DNA of 64,000 bases from Colletes latitarsis. Taxonomy: Eukaryota > Arthropoda > Insecta > Hymenoptera > Colletidae. Of the stretch, positions 23,579 to 36,269 are shown one piece after another. How positions within the stretch are numbered: the stretch's first letter is position 1; each line of letters opens with the position of its first letter. Position numbers and translations under genes: made by a program. Location: assembly GCF_051014445.1 (NCBI RefSeq), contig NC_135137.1:27467501-27531500 (forward strand), in the 5' to 3' direction. The notes under the pieces are model-generated. The model searched no databases and was not told the origin of the DNA. It saw only the letters and a program-made list of their open reading frames with translations.

Positions 23579-26389
23579 TATATTATATTTGAATGGAATA
23601 AATTGCAAAAATAGAAAATTTATTTGAACTATCTACTCAAAATATTACACGATCAGAGTCAAGTGTAAAACGAACTGTTTACGAACTGAAATCTTGGTAT
23701 TCAGTCGGTTTAAACGCGAACATCTATATTCCGATTCCACCGCTAGCTTTGCAGCACTAAATTAACAAAATTGATGGCGTTACCTAATACTCGATAAATC
23801 CGAGTAATCCGTAGTACCGATTCCGACGAAGCTATGCAATTACACCGTGACCGAGCGATTACATCGCCATATAGTGTACGGATACAAACTGTAATTTTAT
23901 TGACGCCATTGGAATGCTGCTCTGCAAAATCTGGAGACCGAATAATCGTAAATAACGGCGGAACCGCGAGACTCGTAAATAACGAAGATTTCGATACGGT
24001 TTAACGGTAAGACAATAAGGTAGAACTTCGATTATTGCAGCGTCGATTACGAGAATATCTACTATTGGGAGCAATCGATTACATAGATCTGGAAAATAAG
24101 GGATTTTAAATGGCGGGAATTGGGAGTTGTTCTCCATGCAATTTCGTATACTGAATTCGAATCTGATTTTAGAATGTGCCTTTTGCTTCTGAATTGAGAA
24201 ATTAATAGGATAAAATGGACAAATAATGATAATTTGGATTAAAACAGGTGTTTGGGGTTGCTGACTTCTCATTCACAATACACAAAATGGCTGATCTATT
24301 GTAATTGGCTGAAGTGAAAAGGCTTCGAAGTTCAAAATGGCGAATCTAGTATAATTGAAGTCAGCATTGAAATCTTATTGAATTTTGATACAAGTCCATA
24401 TGCAAGGAATTTATGATCACATAATCTGAGATCTGAGGATATATTTACAAAACTAATTAATATACAATAACACGTACGGTTTATAATTATTAGTGCCAAG
24501 TAAACACTGGCCTATTAAAAGGTTGTATTGCTAAGCATTAAATTTTCAAACTATAAATTGGTATATTTCAATAAAAAACAGTATTTTTAAAGTGATAAAT
24601 AGCACTGTACGATACTGTTATCAAACAATTTTAAAAATAATTGCTGTTTTCGTAAGAATTCTATGAAAAATTGCCCAAATTGTAATTTTTTGACAAATAA
24701 ACAAACAGAGATCAAGAAGAGGATAAAGAAGTGTTGAATGTTTCGATAGAAATGCATTTGTTATGTTTGGTTTGTAATATGGATACCCAAGTCTGACTCG
24801 ATATTATAAGACAAGAGATTGAATTTTTAATTAATTAATTTGTAATGTTTATAACTACGATTAATCAACCCTCGAACTTGCCATATTTTTCATGAAATAT
24901 CATATTTTTCATTACGAATGAATGTACATAATTTCTTGCTACTACTAGTCTTATAAACGATTATTATTTGCTTATATCAGCTCTTTTTGTAACAAACGTT
25001 ACTTATGCTCTACTTATGTAGGTTAATGAATCATAATTGTATACTGAAGGGGACTTAAAAAGATAGGTCGAAACGTTTACTCCTGTCGAGGTCGCAGTCA
25101 ATCTAATAGACACAGAGGAGTCAACTTATAAATAGTTTAAACAAACAGCTTTTCTCAAATTTCACTTTCCCATGGACTCCTCATTTAAACAACTTTTAGT
25201 GAACACCCTAAAATAGAATTAAATTATTATTTCGTTAACATATTTAACAACTATTTATTGAAAATGAGGTAACTATGTCTGGACAAATTTAATTTAATTC
25301 AGTTTCATATTATTTATTAAATATTCCTCGTATTCTTTATTAAAGCAATACATGAAGTAGATTAGATTTAATAACAATTTATTGTTGAATTTTGTCCTTT
25401 ATATTAAGAATTACGTTGTAATTTGCTATATATTCATGTGCAATAAAGATTTACTATTATTATTATTATGTTATTACAAAAACAAATAGGAAAAAGTTAT
25501 ACCTCGAGTAAGTATTTTGAAAATTTCTTTGATATTAATATTAATGAACTAAACCTTCCAATGAATAATATCAAAAAGATCTTATTCCCTGGTTATCAAA
25601 AATTCAATTTGACCATAGCAATATTATTTATGATGAATGTCGCTCTAAAAATCCATCAACTGAGATTTCTGAATTTATATTAAACATTATGTAAATTGCT
25701 TAATTTTAATTTTCTCATACAGCGTATATTTATTTTACTCTGCCACAAGAGAATACTAATATTTTGCTCAATATTTATAAACTGAGGTTAATAATTATAA
25801 ATTTTATCTATTTCAAGGAACCTAAACATTCGTCATGTCTTTCTCTAATTTTTTACAAATTTTATTACTACTACGTAAATTTTAAATTACTGTTTCAATT
25901 AACTTAATCATTTCAAATCGCATACATCCTTTTGACCTATTAGTGACTACATTTCTGTGATTCACTTGTATTACATAATACGTGGAGTACAGTGGTTTTA
26001 CCTATAATAATGCTTTAGAATTAATAGTGTATTATTTGGTAAATAAGGTTTGTAATTCCTATTTTTTTTTTAAATTGTAACGTTTTATCACACGATTTAA
26101 CGTCGTTTAGTTATTCGTTAGTTTTAAGATCTTTTCAATTGTTAAATTTGAGGTTCAAATTCCACAAATAGGCCTTTCTTGTATCCTTTAAACACACATA
26201 TTTAAGACATTTTTAGAAACACGATTCCCACAGGATTAATATAAATTAAACCGTGATTATATCACTACAATCATTTAGAACTATCATTCATTTTCTGTTA
26301 TCTTCATTGAATTACTTTCTCGAGTCCTCTGGAACAAATGGTAAAAAGAATATACGAGGACGACATTGCTCATCGAGCGACCTGATATG
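23579..26389. other. AT-rich intron, nothing recognised
   Basis: No element ends or coding frames were recognised. 23690-24130 is slightly less AT-rich. Confidence 0.4.
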
Positions 26390-26397
26390 ATCTATAA

Positions 26398-28410
26398 CAG
26401 TGGTTCTTAACGGATCCATGGATCCTAACGCGGTCGAAGATAGATCTCTAGAGGTATTTTTTATATTTCTATTCTAAATGTTAAGTATTTATCGTCGATG
26501 CTTTGAAGCCACTATAGCTATTAGATTAAAACAAATTTTTCAATTCAATATTCTGAAATCACATCCTGAAATTTGATGGGTCTTTTTGGACCCAGATAAC
26601 ACTTACTTTTCATTCGTTCTTTTCCCCTATTTTCTAAAACGTTAATTTTTCTGGTATTCATTATGCACTCTGTGACTGTTTATATTTCATTGGTATATTA
26701 AAAGCGAGATCTAATAAAACTTGAAAATATTTATGACAAAATTAGAATCGTGTCCTTTGTTAGAAAGAGTTTAAGTCGAGTCCTTTTCTTAACATGACAC
26801 GAACGTTTTGAATACTCGTAGTATAATTACAAACTAATGTATACTTCTGTCTGTAAATCCAATACTCTTAAGTATATAGTATATAGTGTTTATTTGAAAT
26901 CAATTAATTGTCCTGATATCTTTTAACAAGTGGGTGAAACAAATACTCTACATTATTATAGATTACAAGTCTAAATATACAGGGTGTTTGGCCACCCCTG
27001 GGAAAAATTTAAATGGGAGATTCTAGAGGCCAAAATAAGACGAAAATCAAGGATACTAATTTGTTGATTGAGGCTTCGTTAAAAAATTATAGACACATTT
27101 CCAGCCACACAGAATATTTTCGGTAAAGAATTTTTTTTCTCGAAAGTACGTAGGATTTCGAGGGTATGTGTATTAACCAAAAATGATTGTAATCGACCCC
27201 TGCAACCGAAAATACTTTTTCCAGAATGATTTGCAATTTTTTTTCGCTGAAAAATTTAAGCACCTACCCCTCCTGTCGATTTTGCTGAAAAATTAATTTT
27301 TGATTTTTAGTAATTTTGTTTGACACCCTATAGAAAAGTTGTGTAATACTTTTTTGTGGGTACCCACAAGTTCTAGTTCACACCTAAATTTCAATCGGAT
27401 ACGTTCACTATTGTAGGAGTTATGGCCGTTTGAATATTGAACCACTTTTGTGGGGTTTTTCTCATTTTACGAGGTCAAGGAACATTTTCAATATTGTTAA
27501 AATTTCTACATATTCTTCACTAACATACGCGTTATTTGCATTTCGAAACGTTAAAATCTTGCACTCCGTTCAGAAATTACGACGTTTTAAAAATACGCAT
27601 GAAATTTTGGAGTGACATTTCTGCCCAGAATTTATATCTTCGGTAAAGAATTTTTTTCTCAAAAATGGTTAGGATTGCGAGGGTATGTTCATTCACTAAA
27701 AATGATTGTAATTGACCCCTGCAACCAAAAATAATTTTTTTAGAATGATTTGAAATTTTTTAATTTCGCCGAAAAATTTCAGCACCTATTCTAATTTTTT
27801 TCTCGAAAGTGAGTAGGAATTCGAGGGTATATCTATTCACCAAAAATGATTGTAATTGACCCCTGCAACCGACAATAATTTTTCCAGAACGATTTGGAAT
27901 TTTTTAATTCAATTTTTTAATAACTTTTTAACGAAGCCTCAATCAATAAATTGATATTCTTTATTTTCGTCTTATTTTTATAGACTTTAATACAATATGA
28001 CATAATTAGAATTTTTCAGTATTCCAGCGATCGTCGTTCTGGTAACTATTTTAACGATTTTAACGACATTAAACATGAGTCCTCAATTTTTTTCTGTCTA
28101 ATATAAATTCTATCGAAGATGCAGGTCAAGAACGAAGTCAACGATCTCGATACTAAAAATATGTTAGAATTTCAGTTTAACTTAATGAATTTCAGATTCT
28201 AGTATTGCTTGCAAAGATTTTAATCTTGTCTTCGAAGGCAATATGTGCAATCTTTAATTCTATTTGGTTTGTTCTATCTATGAAAGTCAGTGATGTACAT
28301 TGATTTAACCATTATTTAAGAACGTTATTTCCGTTGGTGTTTTCGAAGAAAGGATCCACGAGTTGAATTACCAAAAGGGGTCCATGTAACGAGAGGGTTA
28401 AGAACCACTG
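26398..28410. mobile_element. hAT-type non-autonomous element with nested family X
   Basis: CAGTGGTTCTTAAC at 26398 and its exact complement GTTAAGAACCACTG ending at 28410. The 8-bp flanks atctataa and gtctagaa agree at six positions, as expected for an aged hAT target duplication. No transposase was recognised. A family X copy occupies 26980-27979. Confidence 0.82.
26980..27979 (-). mobile_element. Family X element, right end missing
   Basis: Left end CAGGGTGTTTGGCCACCCCT is present. The right end breaks within the inverted repeat at about 27979, before the CACCCTG terminus. Inserted in the hAT-type element. Confidence 0.83.
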
Positions 28411-28706
28411 GTCTAGAATTTTGGCACGATCGTACAACGAATACCGTACGAGGAAAACGACTGTGAGTCACTAGGGTAATCGTTCCACGAGTCCGAACTT
28501 TCCGAAGTTATCTTGCGTCGTCAGAATTTCGTTCTAGTCGGAGAAAGTTCCTTGTGGTTTCGCCCGGCACGATCATAAATTTTGTGACAGCCAACTCTAT
28601 TCCGGCAGAGAAACAGGTGCGAGAACGCGCTGTGTCCAGCAAGAAGTTGAACCCGTTCGATTCGACGCCCGACTTTGATCAAGTACAGTCGTGGTCGTGT
28701 ACGAAG

Positions 28707-29879
28707 TGTTGAAAAATATCAGGTCCCCTTGTATAAGAACTGATTAAATAAATATATAGGGTGCTCGGTCACCCCTGGGAAAAATTTTAATGGGGGATTC
28801 TAGAGGCCAAAATGAGACGAATATAAAGAATATCAATTTGTTGATTGAGGCTTCGTTAAAAAGTTATTAAGAATTAAATTCAAAAATTTCAAATCATACT
28901 GGAAAAATTATTTTCGGTTGCGGGGGTCAATTATAGTCATTTCTGGTGAATCGACATACCCCCGAAATCCTACCCACTTTCTAGAAAAAAATTCGAGAAG
29001 GTGTAAAATTTCTCGATAGGAAAGAAATTTTTCATATCATTTAAAAAAAATTATTTTCGGTTGTGGGGGTTAATTACAATCATTTCTGGCCATTACACAC
29101 ACCCATAAAATCCTACGCACTTTCGAGAAAAAAATTTCTTATCGAAAATCCGATTAGGATTAGTTGTTTGTTAACTCCGTAAAGTGAGAAAAATCCCATA
29201 AAAATAGTCCCATTTTCAAACAGCCATAACTCCTACAACAGTGAATATATTTCAATGAGATTTTTTTCTGAAGTAGAGCTCATGGGCATCGACAAAAAGG
29301 GATTAGACAACTTTTCTGTAGGGCATCAAACAAAATTATTAAAAATCAAAAACTAATTTTTAAGAAAAATCGTAAGGGGTAGATGCTGCAATTTTTTGAC
29401 GAAAAAAAAAAAATTTGAAATCGTTTTAGAAAAATTATTTTCGGTTGCGGAGGTCAATTACAATCATTTTTGGTGAACAGACATACCTCCGAAATCTTGC
29501 GCATTTTCCAGAAAAAAATTCAGTACGAGCGGAACTTTAAACGTTAACAACTTTTTAACAAAGCCTTCATCAACAAATTGGTATTCTTGATTTTCATTTT
29601 ATTTTGGCTTCTAGAATCCTTTATTGAAATTTTTCCCAGGGGTGGCCGAACACCCTGTATATGGACAATATTTAAATGTTAAACACAACCACTTTAATTA
29701 TTCTTTACATATTACATAGTTAAACATAAATCAATTACAGTAACGTCGACCGTGCGGCTCGAACAAACGACGCGACTCGAACGAAAGATATGGGAATCCC
29801 CGCACGATCTTCAACCTTATTGTAGGTGTCGCCACTTTAGCCGCGTGCTTATTGCCGCGAGATTATGAACGACTCAACA
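28707..29879 (-). mobile_element. Solo LTR, TGTTGA..TCAACA family, split by family X
   Basis: TGTTGAAAAATATCAG at 28707 and CTCAACA ending at 29879. The flanks (cgaag / agata) do not match, unlike the other three copies, so this one may be a recombination product. Confidence 0.83.
28757..29657 (+). mobile_element. Family X element inside an LTR
   Basis: Left end has TAGGGTGCTCGGTCACCCCT (first base mutated), right end GGGTGGCCGAACACCCTG, TA on both sides. Core orientation is opposite to the host LTR. Confidence 0.85.
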
Positions 29880-32080
29880 AGATATACACTAGATACCTGT
29901 AAGTACGTTTCTATTAGGTTGTTACTTAAGTTCTTTGCATTAATTGAAGTACAAGTATTGAATATTAAGTAGAAATATTTTAACGTTCAAAAAAATAAAC
30001 AGAAACCAATTTATTAAAAACGAAACAGAGTTTTTAAAAGATTGATTTCTGTCGTTGCTTTGAAATTCGGTTCTCTTCTTTACCCAAAAACTAGAGCAGT
30101 CAAGTATTTATCAATAATTAAATAAATTACATTTTCCCTACAATATTTGCCAATTACATACTGAAATAAAATACACAATTCCATAATTTTAAAAACATCT
30201 ATAATATCAACTTGTTCCTAAGAAAATTTTTCTTTGTTGCATCTCGCTACTTACGACAGTAAAATAAAAGAAGCTTTGTTCTACACTTTCCCAGTTGGTA
30301 CACCTTTACGATCATTTGTTATTGTTTATGAATAAATCTCTATGAAACATGGAGTCCTAAAGAATAGTCAAAGAAAGACTCTTGCTTCTAAGAAACTCAC
30401 GGTAGAAATTGAATATCTTGGTTCGAGGAAAAAGACTTGGCTCTAACTTTTAACGTCTACCAAAGTAGCAGATGTGCGAGTAGCACTAAGGGTTCGATGT
30501 ATCGAATACCTGCGGCTGTTTCAAAGCACCGATACCGTTCTTTGCCGACGCAGTACTTAAAGCCATCGGTGGCTCAAGCCTAGTTGAACGTGTTAAAAGC
30601 TGGCCAAACAATGACGTCGGACGGGTTACGGACTGAAAACGAGAAACAGGAAGATTACTTCCTGGCGGTCGGTTCGTTCTACGGCCGAGGTCGCATGTAG
30701 CGCAGGTAGATCGGTCTTTGTTGATATCTATCCGGTGGATCAGGTTATTGCAACTGTAAAATAGACCGATCGACCATGTTTTCGTCTCTGGAACAGCAAC
30801 GACGGAACCGTATCCGTCGCGGTTAATTAAAGGATACAATCCTAGGAATCGTTTAATTTTTCACCTGTTGGCAATGAACACGAACGAAAGTTTTTTTTAA
30901 AGGATACGCTTCTACAGATCCTGGGGAATTCGAAATTTATCCTGGAGTCGAAAGTTACAAAAAATAAACGGAAACTTCGTCATCGTCTTCTTTGGATGAA
31001 TGATAAATCAGCAAAATGATCATTTAGGAAATTAGGTGATACAGTAGATTGGTGTCGATCATATTTGAAAAAACTGTAATAATAAATTCGCTACACCCGA
31101 AATCTGAGGTTTACGTATATTTCTGAAACACCCTGTATATCTAACTTATTGGAAACACGATTGTGCTTCTAGAATTAACACGTCAACTACGAGCACATGT
31201 GGGTCAGGTCGGTTTTGACCGAGGAACCTGCTAAATAAAGAATAAATATTGCCAGTGTAGGTAATCCGAAAGATTTTATGCATTTATAACGGTGAACGAG
31301 TAATTTATGTATTTATATTTAACCCTCTACAGACTAAATTATGTTTGGTTTCTAAAAACAATTCCACGATATGACCATTATGTATTAATAATGAGGTATA
31401 AATTGAAAGGTAAATTTGAATAAACGCAAATTTCTAACTGTTTCCACCCTAGTGCAAGATGATGTGATATAGTTTGCTTTAAATGTATGTTATAGTATAT
31501 TGCTGCAAAACCATAGTTGATGCATACTGGCAATAAGATTAAATCAAACTTCAAAGATGGAGATAATGGACACGTGACTTTAGAATTACTATAAAAATAA
31601 TGTTTACTGAACGCTGGTCACTCAAAGACTAATTAAACGAATAGGAGGTGACGGCAAAAGTTGTGGATATTATTATTGTTCATTCATGAGATATACAAAT
31701 TGTTTTGTGCAATTGCGCAAGAAAAAGACGCTAGCTCTGTTTTTCGTCGCATGCCAATTTAATTTTGTGCAAACTGATGGGGATTGATATGCGTGGCTCG
31801 CTACTGTAAGATTTAACCGCGAGAATGGTTAAATCGTCGTGTGTATAGGAAAAGTAAACTCTGTGATCTGTTTTTTAGATTTTGCTATCTCTTTTGAGGT
31901 TTTGTTTCTGTTTGTGGCATCACGGTTGCCAAAAAGACCGAGGCCATGGAAGGAAGTGTAGCAACGCTTCCTGCATTCGCCAGTAGAGGGCTACGCTCTC
32001 TCACAAATGCTCAATCGACCACCTATTCCAATATGTATCCTTCTCGACCAACCATTGAATATTTTGTCTAAGATACCTTA
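29880..32080. other. Intron, no gene recognised
   Basis: 30480-30860 is GC-richer and open for 117 codons on the minus strand but matches nothing I recognise. CACCCTGTA at 31129-31137 is a lone CAGGGTG-type end. Confidence 0.4.
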
Positions 32081-32659
32081 AGGTTACCTCATTGATGATA
32101 GAACCCACTTCAGAGATGAATTCTACATAAGAAAACAATAACTAAAGTTCATATAAACATGTGTTCTATCCGACACTATTTTCAAGTTATAGCGAATTTC
32201 TTGAACACACTGCACCAATTTACCTCCACAGAAAGTGTTCAAAATGGCCTCCTTGCATTTAAACACAAGTTTAGAGACATCCTACCATTGGTTGGTCTTA
32301 CCTTCTCTGTTTGTCAAGATATTATTTATAATAATAAACCCATACACAAGGGTTCATATCTGTCATTTGTTGACTAGCCAATCTTCTCATTTCCACATAC
32401 AACATATTTCAGTAATCTGACACCTAGTAATATTCACAAGAAGCATTTATAGAATTAAAATACAAGATTCAACGTCAGATACTGGGTTCTGATCGTAAAT
32501 AGTTGAGTGGAATTAATTTAACTATCTTTCGAAAGAATTATTCCAATACAATTCCTATAAACAATGTCAAATAGGACACATATTTGTATGAACTTTTGTT
32601 ATTATTTTCTTGCGTAGACTCCATCTCTGAAGTGGGCCCACATGCTACGGGACACCCTG
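32081..32659. mobile_element. CACCCTG-ended element with ~110-bp inverted arms
   Basis: The right end GGGACACCCTG lies next to TA. The arm at 32101-32210 (cccacttcagagatg...) is the complement of 32540-32640 (...catctctgaagtggg). The left terminus is degraded, so its start is approximate. Non-coding. Confidence 0.62.
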
Positions 32660-32800
32660 TATAATATGGAGCTGTATGTCTGCGAAAATCATGAGAAAAT
32701 TGTGCATTTTCTATCAGAATATTAATGCAGAAACATTCATAATATATCATTCATAAGCACAATGATCAGAATCGTGTCAGTCAGGACACTTTTTTTTAAA

Positions 32801-34172
32801 GGAACTTTGTTCGATGACATATAATTCAGTTAGTTTTGATTATTTTCGTTTGAAAAAAATCGTGAACATTTGCAAACCATAAACGAAGATGTATACTAAA
32901 TATCGAAATTAAGAAAGTTATCCTTTTTTTTTGTAAAAACAATCTCAGAGAAGCCCAAAAAAATGAAACTCTAGACTATAGTAGCTAGAAACTTTCCGCC
33001 AATAAAACACTTATCACTCTGATGAAGGAACTTTGTTCGATAACATATAATTCAGTCAGTTTTGATTATTTTCGTTTGAAAAAAATCGTGAACATTTGCA
33101 AACCATAAATAAATACGTATGCAAAATATCGAAATTTGTTAGAAATAAAGCGCCATTTGCTTCTGCACCACCTAGAGTTCTTCTGACTTACTACTATTAT
33201 ACTGTGTGTCTTTTGTCTGTAACGAAGCCTCTTATTAAATGTGTGTTACTGAGGGGAAGTCGAGTTTTGCTCATTTGAATCCCCAAATTCTCACAAAATT
33301 AAGAAAGTTATCTTTTTTTACGTAAAAAAAATCTCTGAAAAGATAAAAAAAAATGAAACTCTAGACTATAGTAGTTAGAAACTTGCCGCCAATAAAACAC
33401 TTATCACTCTGATGAAGGAACTTTGTTCGATAACATATAATTCAGTCAGTTTTGATTGTTTTCATTTGAAAAAATTGTGAACATTCGCAAACCATAAATA
33501 AATACGTATGCAAAATATCGAAATTTGTTAGAAAGCGCCATTTGCTTCTGCGCCACCTAGAGTTCTTCTGACTTACTACTTTTGTACCGTGCGTCTTTTG
33601 TCTGTAACGAAGCCTTTTATTAAATGTGTGTTACTGAGGGGAAGTCGAGTTTTGGTCATTTGAATCCCCAAATTCTCATAAAATTAAGAAAGTTATCTTT
33701 TTTTACGTAAAAAAATCTCTGAAAAGACCAAAAAAATGAAACTCTAGACTATAGTAGCTAGAAACTTTCCGCCAATAAAACACTTATCACTCTGATGAAG
33801 GAACTTTGTTCGATAACATATAATTCAGTCAGTTTTAATTTTTTTCGTTTGAAAGAAATTGTAAACATTCGCAAACCATAAATAAATACGTATGCAAAAT
33901 ATCGAAATTTGTTAGAAAGCGCCATTTGCTTCTGCGCCACCTAGAGTTCTTCTGACTTACTACTATTACACCGTGTGTCTTTTGTCTGTAACGAAGCCTC
34001 TTATTAAATGTGTGTTACTGAGGGGAAGTCGAGTTTTGGTCATTTGAATCCCCAAATTCTCACAAAATTAAGAAAGTTATCTTTTTTTACGTAAAAAAAA
34101 TCTCTGAAAAGATAAAAAAAATGAAACTCTAGACTATAGTAGTTAGAAACTTTCCACCAACAAAACACTTAT
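32801..34172. repeat. Tandem array, unit about 385 bp, 3.6 copies
   Basis: Units begin GGAACTTTGTTCGAT at about 32803, 33025, 33415 and 33798. The first unit is short (about 221 bp) because it lacks the middle. Full units share AGCGCCATTTGCTTCTGC and GAGGGGAAGTCGAGTTTTG. Units 2-4 are nearly identical and have no long open frame. Confidence 0.88.
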
Positions 34173-34175
34173 TCC

Positions 34176-34953
34176 TCCGATATTTTCATCGTCTCTTAAA
34201 ATGTTAGAGTTGCATTCACAGACTCCAGGCACGATCGCCAGTTGACGTGTCAATCTATCGTGTTTAGCCCATAAAATAGCGTATTGGGCTTCTTCGCGTC
34301 TTTCGTCAGCCGACGTTTGGACGGAAAAACAGCCCCCAAAAGGAGCGGTGGTCGCTTTCGCCTAGCGACCGCGTCTCGAACCCGCTGGCGTACTACTTCC
34401 AGGCAATAGCGAAGCGAGTCGCCGCGCTAAAAGAGAATAATAGAACGGCCGAGAAAAACGAACGTCGCCTGAAAATACACGGGCACTTTGAGGATTGACT
34501 CATGCAATAATTTATATTGCGCGCTCGCGTTCGTCCTCTTCCTTTCTCCCTCGCTCTCGCCCAAACTCCCTCGATTTCTCTTTCTCTTTCCTTCGTCTTT
34601 CTCTTTGTATGCAACCGACTATATTTAAGTGCATCGCTCCACGCTTATGAGACAGAACGTTCCTCGTGGGTTACTGTCCTCTCCTCCGACTCCCCTTCGA
34701 CGAAGTAAACGCCTTTACGCCATTTATATATCGCGCACAAAGGCGTCATATGCGCGGCAATGCACGTGCACTTCGTGCCGCATGAATGTACGCGAACACG
34801 CCTATGCCCGGCACACGGTGGGCTAACATTTTTTATTTTCCACCTTTTTTCCCACCCGTTACGCCGACGGCTGGAAAAGCGGATCCGCATTGTTACGCGA
34901 ATCAGATGATAATTGCGCGATAGGTTCAATTAAGGGGCCATTATACCTTGCAC
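34176..34953. promoter_or_regulatory. CpG-rich patch in the giant intron, possible regulatory region
   Basis: This stretch is unusually rich in CG for the intron, with a long pyrimidine tract at 34540-34610 (GAGAG-type sites on the other strand) followed by CTATATTTAAG at 34619. It has no repeat copies elsewhere in the window. A promoter or enhancer is only an inference; short open frames on both strands match nothing. Confidence 0.25.
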
Positions 34954-35132
34954 GAGGGCGGATTGAAAAGTTTCCGGAATTACAATGAAAATGAAATAAA
35001 TCTGTTCCAAATTATACTTTAGTTTTCAACATAATCTCCTCCAACGTTTCTCTAGTTTTTCTATTCCCACCCGGAAATGACTTTCTTCGAGATCACCAAA
35101 ATATTCGTTTACAGCCTCCAATCCATTGTTTT
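34954..35132 (-). pseudogene. Mariner transposase C-terminal fragment
   Basis: Minus-strand frames give NGLEAVNEYFGDLEESHFRV followed by GIEKLEKRWRRLC, the characteristic C-terminal end of mariner transposases of the kind fused in SETMAR, then a stop and a terminal-repeat-like end (gattgaaaagtttccgg) near 34960. The TGTGG-type LTR at 35133 begins at the point where the transposase similarity stops, so the LTR either interrupts the gene or marks a deletion junction; the continuation was not found on the far side. The catalytic domain is absent. It differs in sequence from the mariner at 802-2158, so it represents a second mariner lineage. Confidence 0.78.
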
Positions 35133-35354
35133 TGTGGTTCGATAGTAATATAAAATGTAATTTATTGAGGTCTAATAAACCATACAGCGAAACTACAAAA
35201 ATAGCGAAAAAGAGACGTTTTATAAAATCGTTTCGATAGTAATACACAAGTACGGGAATTCCCCGCGACCGACTGGCGAGCTTTACTTGGGGGTTCCCTT
35301 ATGGTCGACCAGTACTCCAACGTAAAGCGCCATCGTGCGGCCATAAACGTCCCA
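35133..35354 (-). mobile_element. Solo LTR, TGTGG..CCACA family
   Basis: Nearly complete, 222 bp, but its 5' terminus (on the right) is mutated to cgtcccaa. No matching 5-bp flanks were found. Confidence 0.78.
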
Positions 35355-35512
35355 ATTATGTATCATTTGAATGAAATTCTTCTATGATTGTAAATATGGA
35401 GCAAAGGTAGTATAATTTGTAGACTAATAGAATAAAATATTTTGCAACAGAGGCATAACAATTTAGCTGATCGAATAAGCGTCATGAATAATTTGCCAAT
35501 AGGTCTCATTAT

Positions 35513-35705
35513 TGTGGTCCGATAGTAATATAAAATGTGATTTATTGAGGTCTAATAAACCATACAGCGAAACTACAAAAATAGCGAAAAAGAGACGTTT
35601 TATAAAATCGTTTCGATAGTAATACACAAGCACGGGAATTCCCCGCGACCGACTGGCGAGCTTTACTTGGGGATTCCCCTATGGTCGACCAGTAAGCGTG
35701 CCACA
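35513..35705 (-). mobile_element. LTR, TGTGG..CCACA family, internal deletion
   Basis: Almost identical to the copy 160 bp to the left, but about 30 bp are missing just before GCGTGCCACA. The flanks do not match. Confidence 0.78.
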
Positions 35706-36180
35706 TAAAGGAAGACCTACGATTGATGGTTTGAAGAGGATCATTGATTTCTCTGAAATCGCGAAGAAAAAAAGTAAGGTGTTGCTCCTTTTGGTGAATA
35801 TTGACGTTAAAAACACCTTTAATATGTTGTAGCGATCATGGAGGAATTAAGAAAAAGAAGTTTCCCCACAGAATTAAGGCGGATTTTTGCTAATTATCTG
35901 CATGATAGATCCATCATTGTGAACACTATACAGGGTTCTATGTTTAGTCCCATTTTATGGAACCTGGTTTGAGATGAAGTCCTTGACTGCAATAACATAG
36001 TTTTAACTGATTGATATTATGTTGATGATTTGGTGCTTACGGTAACTACTAAAGATTCCAAGCAAGCATAACTTTACACTGAGCAGACTCTCACCAGAAT
36101 TAGGAGATGGTTTAACGATAAAGGTCTGGAAATAGCTATGGAAAAAACTAAAATTCTGCTCCTTATGATATAACCACTGT
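35706..36180 (+). pseudogene. Non-LTR retrotransposon reverse transcriptase fragment 1
   Basis: Successive plus-strand frames spell reverse-transcriptase blocks in order: RPTIDGLKRIIDF, LLLVNIDVKNTFN (block A with its Asp), RRIFANYLHDRSIIV, QGSMFSPILWNLV (block B) and YYVDDLVLTV (catalytic YxDD near 36020), then an IRRWFNDKGLEIAMEKTKIL block. Stops and small shifts interrupt it, for example after NLV and before YYVDD. The set of motifs fits the Jockey/R1 side of the non-LTR elements; the clade is not settled. No endonuclease domain, 5' end or poly-A tail was seen. It lies directly after the LTR at 35513-35705. Confidence 0.82.
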
Positions 36181-36269
36181 TGAGGATATTAAATACCTGA
36201 ACTCCATGGGATGCTCGATAGAGTCAATAAAATTTGTTAAATTCCTTACGTACCAAAGGCACATTCTCT

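Noticed and set aside
28702..29884. 5-bp target duplication for the LTR at 28707-29879
   Set aside because: Flanks cgaag and agata do not match; the LTR call rests on similarity and termini only.
30486..30839. 117-codon minus-strand frame with possible acceptor and donor sites (a CAG acceptor near 30630 and CAG|gtattc near 30514), considered as an extra exon
   Set aside because: The splice phases would be 0-0, which does not fit between the phase 1 exons of the PHLDB homologue, and the sequence resembles no family. Kept only as a GC-richer patch.
32801..34172. CRISPR-like repeat array
   Set aside because: Units are ~385 bp tandem copies without spacers, in a eukaryotic intron.
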